From: Pseudomonas synxantha BG33R
GTDB lineage: Bacteria; Pseudomonadota; Gammaproteobacteria; Pseudomonadales; Pseudomonadaceae
Reading direction: 5' to 3'
DNA: 64,000 nucleotides
NCBI RefSeq assembly: GCF_000263715.2
Contig: NZ_CM001514.1
Coordinates: forward strand, 6,233,496 to 6,297,495
In this document: positions 9,638 through 18,596 of the stretch, piece by piece
Numbering within the stretch: the stretch's first letter is position 1
Layout of the letters: each line of letters starts with the position of its first letter
Program-made: the position numbers and the translations under genes
Notes under the pieces: model-generated
What the model saw: only the letters and a program-made list of their open reading frames with translations
Databases searched by the model: none
Told to the model about the DNA's origin: nothing

Positions 9638-9676
9638 TATTGGCCCGCCCTTGTTTTAGAAGAGCACGGGCCAATA
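9638..9676. repeat. Inverted repeat upstream of the Tim44-like gene
   Basis: TATTGGCCCG and CGGGCCAATA are perfect 10-bp arms separated by 19 nt. There is no T-run, so a simple intrinsic terminator is not evident. It may be an operator or an RNA structure; function unknown. Confidence 0.5.
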
Positions 9677-9805
9677 TCTGTAGTTAGTCCTACAGACCCT
9701 TCGGATTTGGTCTTACGCAAAAGCCCGAAACATTATGCCGCTAGCCACTGCCACGACACCTGTGCAACATGGCGCGCGTGCAATCCACAAATGGGAATTC
9801 CCTTT

Positions 9806-10675
9806 ATGAAACGTTTTCTTAGCATCGCCATGGCGTTGTGCATCGGCTTGACGATGAGCCTGGACGCCAACGCCAAACGCTTCGGTGGCGGCAAAAGCTC
9901 TGGCGCAGCGCCGACTCACCAAACCAGTCAAATGGCTCCATCCGCCGGTGCCGGCGGTGCTGCCGCAACTGCGGGTGCAGCCGGTGCGGCTGGCGCTGCT
10001 GCCAAGGCCGGCGGTGCTTCGCGCTGGTTGGGCCCTCTGGCCGGTATCGCCGCCGGTGGCCTGCTCGCGTCCATGTTCATGGGCGGCGGCTTCCAGGGCA
10101 TGCAGATCTTCGACATCCTGATCCTGGCCGTCATCGCCTTCGTGATCTTCCGCTTTATCGCTGCCCGTCGCCGCAAGCAGCAGGAGCACCTTGCTCCAGC
10201 CGGCGCGCCGATGCAGCGTGAAGTGTTCGAGCAGAAGCCAGCCATGGGTTCGATCTTCGGTGGTTCGGCAGCACCTGCCGCCGCCCGTCCGGTGATCAAT
10301 GCTCCGGCCTGGTTCAACGAAGAGCGTTTCGTAGAAGCGGCCCGCAGCCACTTCCAGTCCCTGCAACAGCACTGGGACGCTAACGAAATGGACAAGATTG
10401 CCGAGTTCGTGACCCCGCAACTGCTGGAGTTCCTCAAGCGCGAACGCGCCGAGATCGGCGATGCGTTCCAGTCGACCTACATCGACGACCTGCGCGTACA
10501 GCTTGAAGGTGTGGATGATCGTGCCGACAAGACTATCGCCACCCTGACCTTCAGCGGCGTGTCGAAGTCGTCGCGTTTCGACCAGGGCGAAGTGTTCAGC
10601 GAAAGCTGGAACATGGAACGTGCCCAGGGCGAGAACCAGCCATGGCTGGTCGCCGGTATCCGCCAGAACGGCTGA
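9806..10675 (+). CDS. Tim44-like domain protein with signal peptide
   Basis: This 289-residue protein has an N-terminal signal sequence (MKRFLSIAMALCIGLTMSLD then ANA), a Gly/Ala-rich low-complexity stretch (about 45-75), one or two membrane segments (about 75-115, including MQIFDILILAVIAFVIFRFI) and a C-terminal Tim44-like domain (about 155-289). Bacterial proteins of this type are inner-membrane anchored and of unknown role. The start at 9806 begins the signal peptide; the frame is open 99 nt further upstream, but that part is not signal-like. A strong terminator follows. Confidence 0.85.
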   Translation: MKRFLSIAMALCIGLTMSLDANAKRFGGGKSSGAAPTHQTSQMAPSAGAGGAAATAGAAGAAGAAAKAGGASRWLGPLAGIAAGGLLASMFMGGGFQGMQIFDILILAVIAFVIFRFIAARRRKQQEHLAPAGAPMQREVFEQKPAMGSIFGGSAAPAAARPVINAPAWFNEERFVEAARSHFQSLQQHWDANEMDKIAEFVTPQLLEFLKRERAEIGDAFQSTYIDDLRVQLEGVDDRADKTIATLTFSGVSKSSRFDQGEVFSESWNMERAQGENQPWLVAGIRQNG

Positions 10676-10703
10676 TACTCACGCGTTTGAGCAAGCGGTA
10701 ACA

Positions 10704-10729
10704 AAAACCCCGGACATGTCCGGGGTTTT
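10704..10729 (+). terminator. Rho-independent terminator after the Tim44-like gene
   Basis: AAAACCCCGGACATGTCCGGGGTTTT is a perfect palindrome with a GC-rich stem and a T-run, 29 nt after the stop codon. The symmetric A/T flanks mean it could also act on the other strand. Confidence 0.92.
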
Positions 10730-10810
10730 CTATTTCACGGTTGCACTTATAGCGAGCTACTGTATAAAACGCCCCTATAAACCGCGCCATCTAGCAAGAG
10801 GATCCCGGCC

Positions 10811-11218
10811 GTGGAAGAAATCATCGAACAATTGCGTGAAGCCAACGAACCGGTCCCGGTTCCTTTGGAGCTGCCTGACGAAGACCTGCTGGTGGAGATC
10901 GAGGAACAACTGTTCATCGACATCCCCTTTGTCTTCCGCGAATTCCTGCTGACTGTCAGCGACGTGGTGTACGGCAGCCTGGAGCCGGTGACCGTCACCG
11001 ACCCACAATCCCATACCTACCTGCCGGACGTTGCCGCCAACGCCTGGGACGCCGGCGTCGACCGCAGCATGATCCCGATCTGCCAGGACGGCGATGACTA
11101 CTACTGCGTCGAAGAAGACGGCACCGTGGTGCTGTGGTCCGGTGAAGAAGAACTCGTTACCGAAGAAACCTGGGAGTCGGTGTGGCACTGGGCGCGGGAC
11201 GTCTGGCTGGAAAGCTGA
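10811..11218 (+). CDS. SMI1/KNR4-family protein
   Basis: This 135-residue acidic cytoplasmic protein (start MEEIIEQLREANEPVPVPLE) shows the SMI1/KNR4 pattern: a short N-terminal helix, then IPFVFREFLLTVSDVVYGSLEP, and a core ending SVWHWARDVWLES. The fold is found in toxin-immunity proteins, but also as single housekeeping genes. No toxin gene lies nearby, so an immunity role is not supported. It stands alone between a terminator and a convergent antiporter gene. Confidence 0.82.
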   Translation: MEEIIEQLREANEPVPVPLELPDEDLLVEIEEQLFIDIPFVFREFLLTVSDVVYGSLEPVTVTDPQSHTYLPDVAANAWDAGVDRSMIPICQDGDDYYCVEEDGTVVLWSGEEELVTEETWESVWHWARDVWLES

Positions 11219-11234
11219 GTCCCACACCCAACCT

Positions 11235-12998
11235 TTAGTGCTCCGGCGTATCCTTGTGGTTATCTAATGTTTCCAACAAGGCCACCTGCATCCGCGTATG
11301 CACCCGGATAAACCAGCGCCAGAGCACCGCAGCCACTGCAGCCGTGACCACGGCGATCAGCACCAGCAACTTGTTGGTCGGCAGAATGCTGGCCGACAAG
11401 GCTGCCAGTAACAGGAAGATCACCAGCAGTGAGAGCAGCGGAATCAGCTCCGCGATCACCCTTCGCACACGCTGGGTATGCCGCCCGGCCATCTCCGGCT
11501 TCACACTCATCTCGGCCAGCAACATCGACAGCGCCTTGAGCTTGCGATACGCCGCAATCAGGAACGGCAGCGACAACAGCAGCGCCCCGCCCCAGATCAA
11601 CGCCTTCTGCCAGCTCTGATCACTGATCCAGCCTTCCAGATACCCGCCGATGCGCGCCGCGAAAAAACTGCCAGCGAAGAAGATCGCGATCACCAGTGCC
11701 AGATTCACCCCGACTTGCAGGATGATCTTGCGGATCATCGAGGCCAGCATTGCACCCTCGCCCTGGGGCTGGATGCTGCGCAGCCATTCGCCATACAGTC
11801 CGAATACCCGGCTCATGCGCTTGGGCATTACCGCTGCGATCTTCAACGACAGCGGGTCAGCCCCGCGAATCAGGTAGGGGGTGAGCAAGGTCGTAATCGC
11901 CGAAACAGCCACGGCCACCGGGTACAGGAAGTCGCTGGTCACCTGCAAAGTCATCCCCAGCGCTGCGATGATGAAAGAAAATTCGCCAATCTGTGACAGC
12001 CCCATACCGACCCGCAACGAAGTACGACCATCATTGCCCGCGATAAAAGCGCCCAGGCCACAGGAGAGCATTTTGCCCAGCACCACAGCCACGGTGATCA
12101 CGGCGATCGGCCACGCGTATTGCAGCAAGATCTGCGGGTCGATCATCAAGCCAATCGCGACAAAGAAGATCGCGCTGAACATGTCGCGAACGGGTTCGAT
12201 CAAGCGCTCAATCTTAATCAACTGACGGGATTCAGCCATGATCGCGCCAATCAGGAAGGCGCCGAGCACCATGCTGTACTCCAGCTTCACCACCAGCAGG
12301 CAGAAGCCGAAACACAGGCCCAACACGGTGATCAGCAGCATTTCGTTGCTTTCAAACTTGGCCACGTAAGCCAGCAGGCGCGGCACCAGCAAAATGCCGA
12401 TCACCAGCGCGACGATCATGAACAGTGAGAGTTTGCCGACCGTGGAGAACACTTCGCCTGAGCTGACCGTGCCACTGACGGCGATGCTAGACAGCAGGGC
12501 AATGATGCCGATGCCCAGGATGTCCTCGACGATCAATACCCCGAAAATCAGCTGGGCGAAACGCTGGTCTTTCATCTTCAGGTCATTGAGGGCCTTGACG
12601 ATGATGGTGGTCGAGGAAATCGCCAGGATCGCGCCGAGGAACAGCGAGTCCATGGTGCTCCAGTCGAACCAGCGGCCAATCTCATAGCCGATCCAGATCA
12701 TCAGGACGATTTCCAGGAAGGCCGCGATAAACGCCGTGGCGCCCACCTTGAACAGCTTGCGCAGGCTGAACTCCAGGCCCAGGCAGAACATCAGGAAAAT
12801 CACCCCAAGCTCAGCCAGGGTCTTGATCGTGTCTTCATCATGGATCAGGCCAAACGGCGGGGTATGCGGCCCGATAATAAAACCCGCGACGATGTAGCCC
12901 AGCACCACCGGCTGCTTGAGGCGGTGAAACAGGATGGTCACAACCCCTGCCACCAGCATGATCACGGCCAGGTCCTGGATAAAGCTGATGGCGTGCAT
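11235..12998 (-). CDS. CPA2-family cation:proton antiporter (KefB-like, no RCK domain)
   Basis: This 587-residue integral membrane protein is of the monovalent cation:proton antiporter-2 family. The first about 390 residues hold the 12-13-helix transporter core (QPVVLGYIVAGFIIGP, AELGVIFLMFCLGLEFSLRKL, ASSTTIIVKAL, GMGLSQIGEFSFI). The rest is a second hydrophobic block (about 425-560) in place of the RCK/TrkA-N domain of true KefB/KefC, so gating must differ. The start at 12998 (MHAISFIQDLAV) has AAGGAG upstream; an open frame 63 nt longer is less likely. The substrate (K+ or Na+) cannot be read from sequence. Confidence 0.87.
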   Translation of the reverse strand: MHAISFIQDLAVIMLVAGVVTILFHRLKQPVVLGYIVAGFIIGPHTPPFGLIHDEDTIKTLAELGVIFLMFCLGLEFSLRKLFKVGATAFIAAFLEIVLMIWIGYEIGRWFDWSTMDSLFLGAILAISSTTIIVKALNDLKMKDQRFAQLIFGVLIVEDILGIGIIALLSSIAVSGTVSSGEVFSTVGKLSLFMIVALVIGILLVPRLLAYVAKFESNEMLLITVLGLCFGFCLLVVKLEYSMVLGAFLIGAIMAESRQLIKIERLIEPVRDMFSAIFFVAIGLMIDPQILLQYAWPIAVITVAVVLGKMLSCGLGAFIAGNDGRTSLRVGMGLSQIGEFSFIIAALGMTLQVTSDFLYPVAVAVSAITTLLTPYLIRGADPLSLKIAAVMPKRMSRVFGLYGEWLRSIQPQGEGAMLASMIRKIILQVGVNLALVIAIFFAGSFFAARIGGYLEGWISDQSWQKALIWGGALLLSLPFLIAAYRKLKALSMLLAEMSVKPEMAGRHTQRVRRVIAELIPLLSLLVIFLLLAALSASILPTNKLLVLIAVVTAAVAAVLWRWFIRVHTRMQVALLETLDNHKDTPEH

Positions 12999-13290
12999 GG
13001 CGAGGGACTCCTTGAGGTACCAGCGCTTTTCCCACTTCCGGCCGCCTTTGTACGGTCGCAAAGAGCGGAAGGAAAAGTCTGCCTTGATCGTAAGAAATGC
13101 CCTGAGATGGGCTTTTGAAGGTTAACACCGCGACTTCTGCTGAAAAGCCGGTGCAATATATGGAAACAGATCGATGCACGCGTGACGGCAAGCTGCCCAC
13201 CAGCGTCCCGTTAGGGATGGCGCTGCAAAGACTCCAGCACCCGCAGAGGTGCCCTCCCCCCAACCAATGCCTACAACCCGTGAGTGTGCT

Positions 13291-13776
13291 ATGGAACCCG
13301 GAAACGCCCAGCTGTCGATGACGGTACTGATGACCCCTGACATGGCCAACTTCTCAGGCAATGTCCACGGCGGCACGCTGCTCAAGTACCTCGACGAAGT
13401 GGCCTACGCCTGCGCCAGCCGTTATGCCGGTCGTTATGTGGTCACGCTGTCGGTGGACCAGGTGATTTTTCGCGAACCGATCCATGTCGGTGAACTGGTG
13501 ACTTTCCTCGCGTCGGTCAACTACACCGGCAATACGTCGATGGAAGTGGGCATCAAGGTGGTGACCGAGAACATCCGTGAACGCTCGGTGCGCCATACCA
13601 ACAGCTGTTTCTTTACCATGGTGGCCGTGGACGACCAGCGCAAACCTGCCGCCGTGCCGCCGCTGCAGCCGCAGAACAGCGAAGACAAGCGCCGCTTTGT
13701 GCAGGCCCAGCAGCGTCGGCAGATTCGTCAGGAGCTGGAAAAGCGTTACCGGGAGATCAAAGCCGACGCGCCGTAA
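13291..13776 (+). CDS. Acyl-CoA thioesterase, hotdog fold
   Basis: This 161-residue cytoplasmic thioesterase is of the YciA/BACH-like hotdog family. MTPDMANFSGNVHGGTLLKY holds the catalytic loop, followed by LDEVAYACASRYAGRYVVT and VDQVIFREPIHVGELV. The C-terminal 40 residues are charged and helical (QQRRQIRQELEKRYREIK). The start at 13291 (MEPGNAQLSMTVLM) is chosen because the family begins there; ATGs at 13249 and 13267 are in frame but have no ribosome site. It hydrolyses acyl-CoA, with chain length unknown. Confidence 0.88.
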   Translation: MEPGNAQLSMTVLMTPDMANFSGNVHGGTLLKYLDEVAYACASRYAGRYVVTLSVDQVIFREPIHVGELVTFLASVNYTGNTSMEVGIKVVTENIRERSVRHTNSCFFTMVAVDDQRKPAAVPPLQPQNSEDKRRFVQAQQRRQIRQELEKRYREIKADAP

Positions 13777-13802
13777 TTTGTAAACCCACGGGCTCCCTGT
13801 GC

Positions 13803-14675
13803 TTACAAACTGATCGGTGTGGCTTCGAAGCGCACACGAGGGTGGGCAATACGGTCCTGAGCCCGCACCAGTTCCAGTTCATAACTGGCGCAGGCCTGGG
13901 TCTCCAGTAGCACTTCATGCACCGCTGCGGCGGTGAATTCAAAGGCTGCCACCAGGCTATCGCCCAACAGCACCCGCGCCAGGAACAGGCCCGACGTCAG
14001 GTCACCCACACCCACCGGCTGACGCGGGAACGCCAACAGCGGCCGACGCAAGTGCCAACTGCCCTCAGCCGTCACCAACAGCATTTCAAAACCTTCCGGC
14101 AGTTTGCCTGGGTAATCCAGGTGCTTGACCAGCACCGCTTTGGGCCCGCGGGCCAGCAACGCCTTGGCCATGACCAGGCAATCAAACAGCGATTGCGGCT
14201 TGCGCCCGGCAAAGCTGTCCAGTTCCAGTTGGTTGGGGCACAGGAAATCTGCCATGGCCGCAGCCTCATCAAGCAGGAAATCGCTGACCTCCTGTGGCAC
14301 GATGCAACCCTTTTCCGGGTGGCCCATCACCGGGTCGCACAGGTACAGCGCCTTCGGATTGATCGCTTTGATACGGGCCACGCCGCTAAGGATTGCACGG
14401 CCCTGATCGGCGCTGCCCAGGTAGCCGGACAGCACCGCGTCACAGTTGCCCAGCTCACCAATCGCGGCAATGCCTTCTACCAAGGCCGGAATTTGCTGCG
14501 GCGCCAACACTTCGCCCGCCCACTGTCCATACTGAGTGTGGTTGGAGAACTGCACCGTATTGAGCGGCCAGACATTCACTCCCACACGCTGCATGGGGAA
14601 CACGGCGGCGCTGTTTCCGGCGTGGCCAAAGACCACATGAGACTGGATCGCAAGCAGATGAGGTGTGCGTTTCAT
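13803..14675 (-). CDS. pdxY: Pyridoxal kinase PdxY
   Basis: This 290-residue ribokinase-fold enzyme phosphorylates pyridoxal in the B6 salvage pathway. Marks are [20 protein letters not shown] at the N-terminus, [13 protein letters not shown] near residue 115, [11 protein letters not shown], and the anion-hole/catalytic motif [17 protein letters not shown] near 222-238. Length is normal for PdxY (about 287 aa). It is convergent with the thioesterase gene and single. Confidence 0.94.
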   Translation of the reverse strand: MKRTPHLLAIQSHVVFGHAGNSAAVFPMQRVGVNVWPLNTVQFSNHTQYGQWAGEVLAPQQIPALVEGIAAIGELGNCDAVLSGYLGSADQGRAILSGVARIKAINPKALYLCDPVMGHPEKGCIVPQEVSDFLLDEAAAMADFLCPNQLELDSFAGRKPQSLFDCLVMAKALLARGPKAVLVKHLDYPGKLPEGFEMLLVTAEGSWHLRRPLLAFPRQPVGVGDLTSGLFLARVLLGDSLVAAFEFTAAAVHEVLLETQACASYELELVRAQDRIAHPRVRFEATPISL

Positions 14676-14792
14676 GCGGGAGATTTCCGTAAAGCCGTTG
14701 AAATTCTGGCCGCGCAGTATGCGACTAAACGCAGCCTGTACGACAGACCGGCGACGCAGTTAAGCTGCTCTCACTTTGTTGGAGTTCATGGA

Positions 14793-15188
14793 ATGCTGAC
14801 CCTGGGAAACATCTTCGTGCTGATGCTGCTGGCGACTGGCGCCGCCTGGGTTTGGCACAACCACGGCCTGCGTGAGCGGGCGCTGGAGCGGGTCAAGCAG
14901 CATTGCGCCAAGCTTGATATCGAATTGCTCGATGGTGCGGTTGCGTTGAAACGCATCGGTTTTGTGAAGGATGCCAATGGCCGGCGGCGCCTGGCACGCG
15001 TCTATAATTTCGAATTCACCGTGACCGGGGAAACCCGCCATGCCGGGACGATCACCCAATTCGGCGCCCACAGTGCGCAGATCGAACTGGCACCCTACCC
15101 GTTCGAAGCCAAGGAACCACTGCCTAGCGCCGAAGTGATCGAATTGAGCCAATGGCGCCAGGACCACGCCACCAAGAACCGTCAGTAG
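14793..15188 (+). CDS. DUF3301 small membrane-anchored protein
   Basis: This 131-residue protein has one N-terminal hydrophobic helix (LTLGNIFVLMLLATGAAWVW) and a soluble domain that matches the DUF3301 family pattern (RERALERVKQHCAKLDIELL, FEFTVTGETRHAGTI). GGAG lies about 9 nt before the ATG at 14793. The frame runs open far upstream antisense to pdxY; that part is a shadow. Its stop overlaps the convergent COG0523 gene by 7 nt. Function unknown. Confidence 0.82.
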   Translation: MLTLGNIFVLMLLATGAAWVWHNHGLRERALERVKQHCAKLDIELLDGAVALKRIGFVKDANGRRRLARVYNFEFTVTGETRHAGTITQFGAHSAQIELAPYPFEAKEPLPSAEVIELSQWRQDHATKNRQ

Positions 15189-16156
15189 CGGCAGGCTGCC
15201 AGCGCAGCCTGCAATGCGGCCACGTCCCGTGGTTCGCTGAAGATCAATTCGATACGCGAATCGCGTCGCCATTCGCTGGGTTGCCAGGTTAGGACGCTGT
15301 TATCCACAGCATTGGCCGAAACCCAGTCTTCGCCGCTGTGGATAACCAGTTTGGCACGATGCCAGTCGAGGCCTGATAGCCAGCGATGCAGACGGCTGAC
15401 ATCGAATTGCTGGCTGGGGTGCCATCGCCAGCCGATACTCCACCCCCCCTCCTGGCCCTGACTCAAACAGATGGGCAAGGCAGGATCGCTCCAGATGGCC
15501 GGCATTTGCGCAAGGCCTTCAGGCGCCGCGAAGTTATCCACAGCCGCTTGGGCCTGCGCATTCAAGCCCGGCAATTGGTCGATTGGCAGCTGAGCCTGGC
15601 GTGTCCAGTAAAGCGCGCAATCGGGTAGCTGCCGTTCAATCGCCTGACGCTGTGCGGCATTCAGGGCCTCATCCTTGTTCAACACCAGCAGGCCAGCACT
15701 TGCCAGCGCCGCTTGCTGTGCCTGCGGCAAGGGCTTGCCTGCTGCCAACGCCTGGGCATCCAGCACCAGCACGCTGGGCTGCACGGCCAGCACGTCTTGC
15801 CATGGAGCTTCCCGCAGTTGTTTGAGCAACTGCGCAGGATGACCCAAACCTGAAGGTTCTATAAACAGCCGATCCGGTTTGGCCTTACGCAGCAAACGGC
15901 CCAGGCCTACCTGGAACGGTGCACCATTCACACAGCACAGGCAGCCACCCGCTACCTCGCCCAAGGCGACGCCGTCAGCGTCTTGAGTCAGCAAGGCAGC
16001 GTCCAGGCCGATCTGGCCAAATTCGTTGATCAGCACCGCCCAACGCTCGTTGGCCGGGCGCTGAGCGAGCAGGTGCTTGATCAGGCTGGTCTTGCCGGCG
16101 CCCAATGGGCCGGCAATCACATGGGTGGGTATGTTCTGCAACATTGGAAACATCAT
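15182..16156 (-). CDS. COG0523 (CobW/YeiR-like) metallochaperone GTPase
   Basis: This 324-residue G3E-family GTPase has Walker A GPLGAGKTSL near residues 16-25, the metal-binding GGCLCCV (CxCC) near residue 70, EPSGLGHPAQ, and NKDE as a G4-like motif. The C-terminal domain is short (about residues 225-324). COG0523 GTPases insert or traffic metals, often zinc. This one is last in the dksA2-zigA-DUF1826 gene line under a Zur box, so a zinc role is inferred. Start uncertain: two ATGs in tandem (16156, 16153) and one at 16144, none with a clear ribosome site. Three perfect TTATCCACA 9-mers occur inside the gene. Confidence 0.87.
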   Translation of the reverse strand: MMFPMLQNIPTHVIAGPLGAGKTSLIKHLLAQRPANERWAVLINEFGQIGLDAALLTQDADGVALGEVAGGCLCCVNGAPFQVGLGRLLRKAKPDRLFIEPSGLGHPAQLLKQLREAPWQDVLAVQPSVLVLDAQALAAGKPLPQAQQAALASAGLLVLNKDEALNAAQRQAIERQLPDCALYWTRQAQLPIDQLPGLNAQAQAAVDNFAAPEGLAQMPAIWSDPALPICLSQGQEGGWSIGWRWHPSQQFDVSRLHRWLSGLDWHRAKLVIHSGEDWVSANAVDNSVLTWQPSEWRRDSRIELIFSEPRDVAALQAALAACRY

Positions 16157-16188
16157 TCTGGCCGTGTAGAGCGTTTGATCCTACGCGG

Positions 16189-16833
16189 TTATGCCAGCCA
16201 ATCCAGCGTCAGGATCAACCGGCGCTCATCGGCCTTGAGCGCTGGCGAACGATGGATCAGGCCATGCCCTTCGTTGCCGTGCCATTTGGTGCCCTTGAGC
16301 AGCGCCACCTCACCGCAGTGGATCTGCTCGATACGCCCGGTAGGTTCAGCATCCGCCTGGCTCAGTTTGCGGCGATCCATCACACCTTCGCGCAACCATT
16401 GGCTGCCGATACCGGCATAGGTGGTGATCAGCCGAACCGGCACATGATCAACGTGAAAACGCGGGCACATGGCCTTGTCCAACAGCCGCAAACGTACGCC
16501 AATACGCTTGGCGCCGAGCAGGCAGGCAAATGCACTGACCAGCCATGACACATCGGCGATAAAACCTTCGTAACCCTCAAGATCGCGGCAACTGGATGCC
16601 AGACCCTGCAAGTTCGGCACGGCGTCCTCGTTTTCGAGCTCAATCACCAGGGATTCGGCGAGCGGCTCATTGAGCGCCACCAGCAAAGCGCCGAACTCGG
16701 CGATATGCAGGGGCAGCTGACGTTGCCACAGCGCCAGGTTGACGCCATCTTCGAGGATATCGGACAGTGCCAACGGAGTTTGCCCACACGTCTGGCGGAT
16801 CACGGGGCGCAGGGGGATAACCGGGGCCAGCAT
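16189..16833 (-). CDS. DUF1826 protein of the Zur locus
   Basis: This 214-residue soluble protein carries the DUF1826 pattern: FIADVSWLVSAFACLLGAKR, DKAMCPRFHVDHVPVRLITT and GTKWHGNEGHGLIHRSP. The conserved His and Cys residues (CPRFHVDH, WHGNEGHGLIH) could bind metal or form a dioxygenase-like site. The ATG overlaps the zigA stop by one base, so the two are translationally coupled. The same gene sits next to zigA in other pseudomonads, where the locus is Zur-controlled. Biochemical function unknown. Confidence 0.85.
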   Translation of the reverse strand: MLAPVIPLRPVIRQTCGQTPLALSDILEDGVNLALWQRQLPLHIAEFGALLVALNEPLAESLVIELENEDAVPNLQGLASSCRDLEGYEGFIADVSWLVSAFACLLGAKRIGVRLRLLDKAMCPRFHVDHVPVRLITTYAGIGSQWLREGVMDRRKLSQADAEPTGRIEQIHCGEVALLKGTKWHGNEGHGLIHRSPALKADERRLILTLDWLA

Positions 16834-18038
16834 CAGGCGACCTGCTCATACCAAGGGCCGAAAGGATCAGGCAGCTGGCGCCAACCTTCGACACCCAGGG
16901 CCATTTCTTCATCATTGAGCAGGCAGGCATCCAGCTCCGCACGCATCAGGTTGAAGTCGATGTTTTGCCCGATAAACACCAGCTCCTGGCGGCAGTCCCC
17001 TGTGCTCAGTTGCCAGTTGCCCATGATCGCGGCCACGCTTTCCTCGTCCTGTGGCCATTGGCTTTTTGGCACAAAGCGCCACCAGCGTCCGGCAAAGCCA
17101 TGGCGCATCAAGCCACCGGCCTGGGACCAACTGCCGGCGTCCTGATGTTTGCTGGCCAACCAGAAGAAGCCCTTGGAGCGCAACAGTTTGCCGTTCACCC
17201 AAGGGCGATCGATAAAGTCGAAAAAACGCTGTGGATGGAAGGGGCGGCGCGCACGGTAAGCGGTGGAGGCAATACCGTATTCTTCGGTTTCCGGCACATG
17301 CTCACCGCGCAGCTCCTGCAACCAACCCGGCGCCTGGGCAGCGCGTTCGAAGTCGAAACGGCCGGTGTTGAGGATCTTGTGCAGCGCCACCTCGCCCATG
17401 ACCATCGGGATAATTTCCGCCTGGGCGTTGAGGCGCTCAAGGATGGCCATCAATTCTTCACGCTCGCGGCTGCTGATCAGGTCGATTTTGCTGATCAAGA
17501 TGACGTCGGCGAATTCGATCTGTTCGATCAACAGGTCAGTGATGGAGCGCTCATCTTCTTCACCTAGGGTTTCGCCGCGGGAAGCCAGGCTTTCGGCGGC
17601 CTGGTAGTCGAGCAGAAAGTTCATACCATCGACCACGGTGACCATGGTGTCCAGGCGTGCAATGTCGGCCAGGCTTTGCTCGTTTTCATCGCGAAAGGTG
17701 AAGGTTTCGGCCACGGGCAGCGGCTCGGAGATACCGGTTGATTCGATCAGCAGATAATCGAAACGCCCTTCCTTGGCGAGCTTGGCGACTTCTTCCAGCA
17801 AGTCTTCACGCAAGGTGCAGCAGATGCAGCCGTTGCTCATCTCCACCAGTTTTTCTTCGGCACGATTGAGCGTGACGTCGCGCTGCACCTCGCTGCCGTC
17901 GATGTTGATTTCACTCATGTCGTTGACGATCACCGCCACCCGCAGGTTGTCGCGGTTGCGCAGGACATAGTTGAGCAGTGTGCTTTTACCGGCGCCGAGA
18001 AAGCCGGACAACACGGTCACGGGGAGACGATTGGGCAT
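16833..18038 (-). CDS. zigA: Zinc-responsive COG0523 GTPase ZigA
   Basis: This 401-residue G3E GTPase has Walker [17 protein letters not shown] at about 10-25, the metal site [12 protein letters not shown] (CxCC) near residue 70, [13 protein letters not shown], and SKID as the G4 motif. The CobW C-terminal domain is about 265-395 with [13 protein letters not shown] and GFFWLASKH. It is longer than the second COG0523 protein in this operon and matches the YciC/ZigA type induced by zinc starvation. It starts 27 nt after the dksA2 stop and shares its Zur-box promoter. The proposed role is zinc delivery to client enzymes. Confidence 0.93.
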   Translation of the reverse strand: MPNRLPVTVLSGFLGAGKSTLLNYVLRNRDNLRVAVIVNDMSEINIDGSEVQRDVTLNRAEEKLVEMSNGCICCTLREDLLEEVAKLAKEGRFDYLLIESTGISEPLPVAETFTFRDENEQSLADIARLDTMVTVVDGMNFLLDYQAAESLASRGETLGEEDERSITDLLIEQIEFADVILISKIDLISSREREELMAILERLNAQAEIIPMVMGEVALHKILNTGRFDFERAAQAPGWLQELRGEHVPETEEYGIASTAYRARRPFHPQRFFDFIDRPWVNGKLLRSKGFFWLASKHQDAGSWSQAGGLMRHGFAGRWWRFVPKSQWPQDEESVAAIMGNWQLSTGDCRQELVFIGQNIDFNLMRAELDACLLNDEEMALGVEGWRQLPDPFGPWYEQVA

Positions 18039-18065
18039 CAGGTATTCCTCATCAGGGTTGGCCGG

Positions 18066-18470
18066 TCAAACTGCCCGTTTATGGCGTTCGCGCAGCTCTT
18101 CACGTTCTTTGGCTTCGATACACAGGGTTGCGGTGGGGCGCAGCAGCAGGCGTTGCAGGCCGATGGGCTCGCCGGTTTCACGGCACCAGCCGTATTCACC
18201 GCGGGCCAGCAGCTCCATGGCGTCGTCGATCTTGTCCAACAGCTTTTTTTCCCGCTCGAGCAAGCGCAGTTGCCATTGGCGTTGTTCTTCGGCGCTGCCG
18301 ATATCCGCCAGGTCGCTGTTGGTTTCCTGCTCGCGCAGCGCCTGGAACTCAGCGTCGATACGCGCTTGCAGTTCATCGCGCTGAGCCAGCAGCAGTTCGC
18401 GGAAGAAGCGCTGTTGGGCTTCATTCATGTAGTCAGTAGCCGGTTGGGCCAGCAGTTCTTGTTCGGTCAT
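18066..18470 (-). CDS. dksA2: Zinc-independent DksA paralogue DksA2
   Basis: This 134-residue DksA-family transcription factor binds the RNA polymerase secondary channel with ppGpp. The central coiled coil carries the tip motif NSDLADIGSAEEQ. The zinc finger of ordinary DksA (four Cys) is reduced to WCRETGE...LCIEAKE, so only two of the four Cys remain and the others are Thr and Ala. That is the hallmark of DksA2, which works without zinc and replaces DksA during zinc starvation. It is the first gene after the Zur box at 18504-18518. Confidence 0.95.
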   Translation of the reverse strand: MTEQELLAQPATDYMNEAQQRFFRELLLAQRDELQARIDAEFQALREQETNSDLADIGSAEEQRQWQLRLLEREKKLLDKIDDAMELLARGEYGWCRETGEPIGLQRLLLRPTATLCIEAKEREELRERHKRAV

Positions 18471-18503
18471 GGGAAACGGTTCACGGGTGGGGCTGTGCTT
18501 TTA

Positions 18504-18518
18504 TGTTATAGTATAACA
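18504..18518. promoter_or_regulatory. Zur box between dksA2 and the small secreted protein gene
   Basis: TGTTATAGTATAACA is a perfect 15-nt palindrome around the central base and fits the gammaproteobacterial Zur operator core GTTATA-n-TATAAC. It lies 34 bp from the dksA2 start and 79 bp from the divergent start at 18597, so it can control both. An identical site stands before folE2. Confidence 0.9.
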
Positions 18519-18596
18519 ATACAAATAAGCCAACCTCCCTTGCTCCTCACGACGAAGGGCGCAATGCTTGATCACTTTCGCCCCCCGAGAAACACG

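Noticed and set aside
10811..11218. SMI1/KNR4 gene as an immunity gene of a contact-dependent toxin
   Set aside because: No toxin, Rhs or CdiA-like gene is nearby, so the immunity role has no support.
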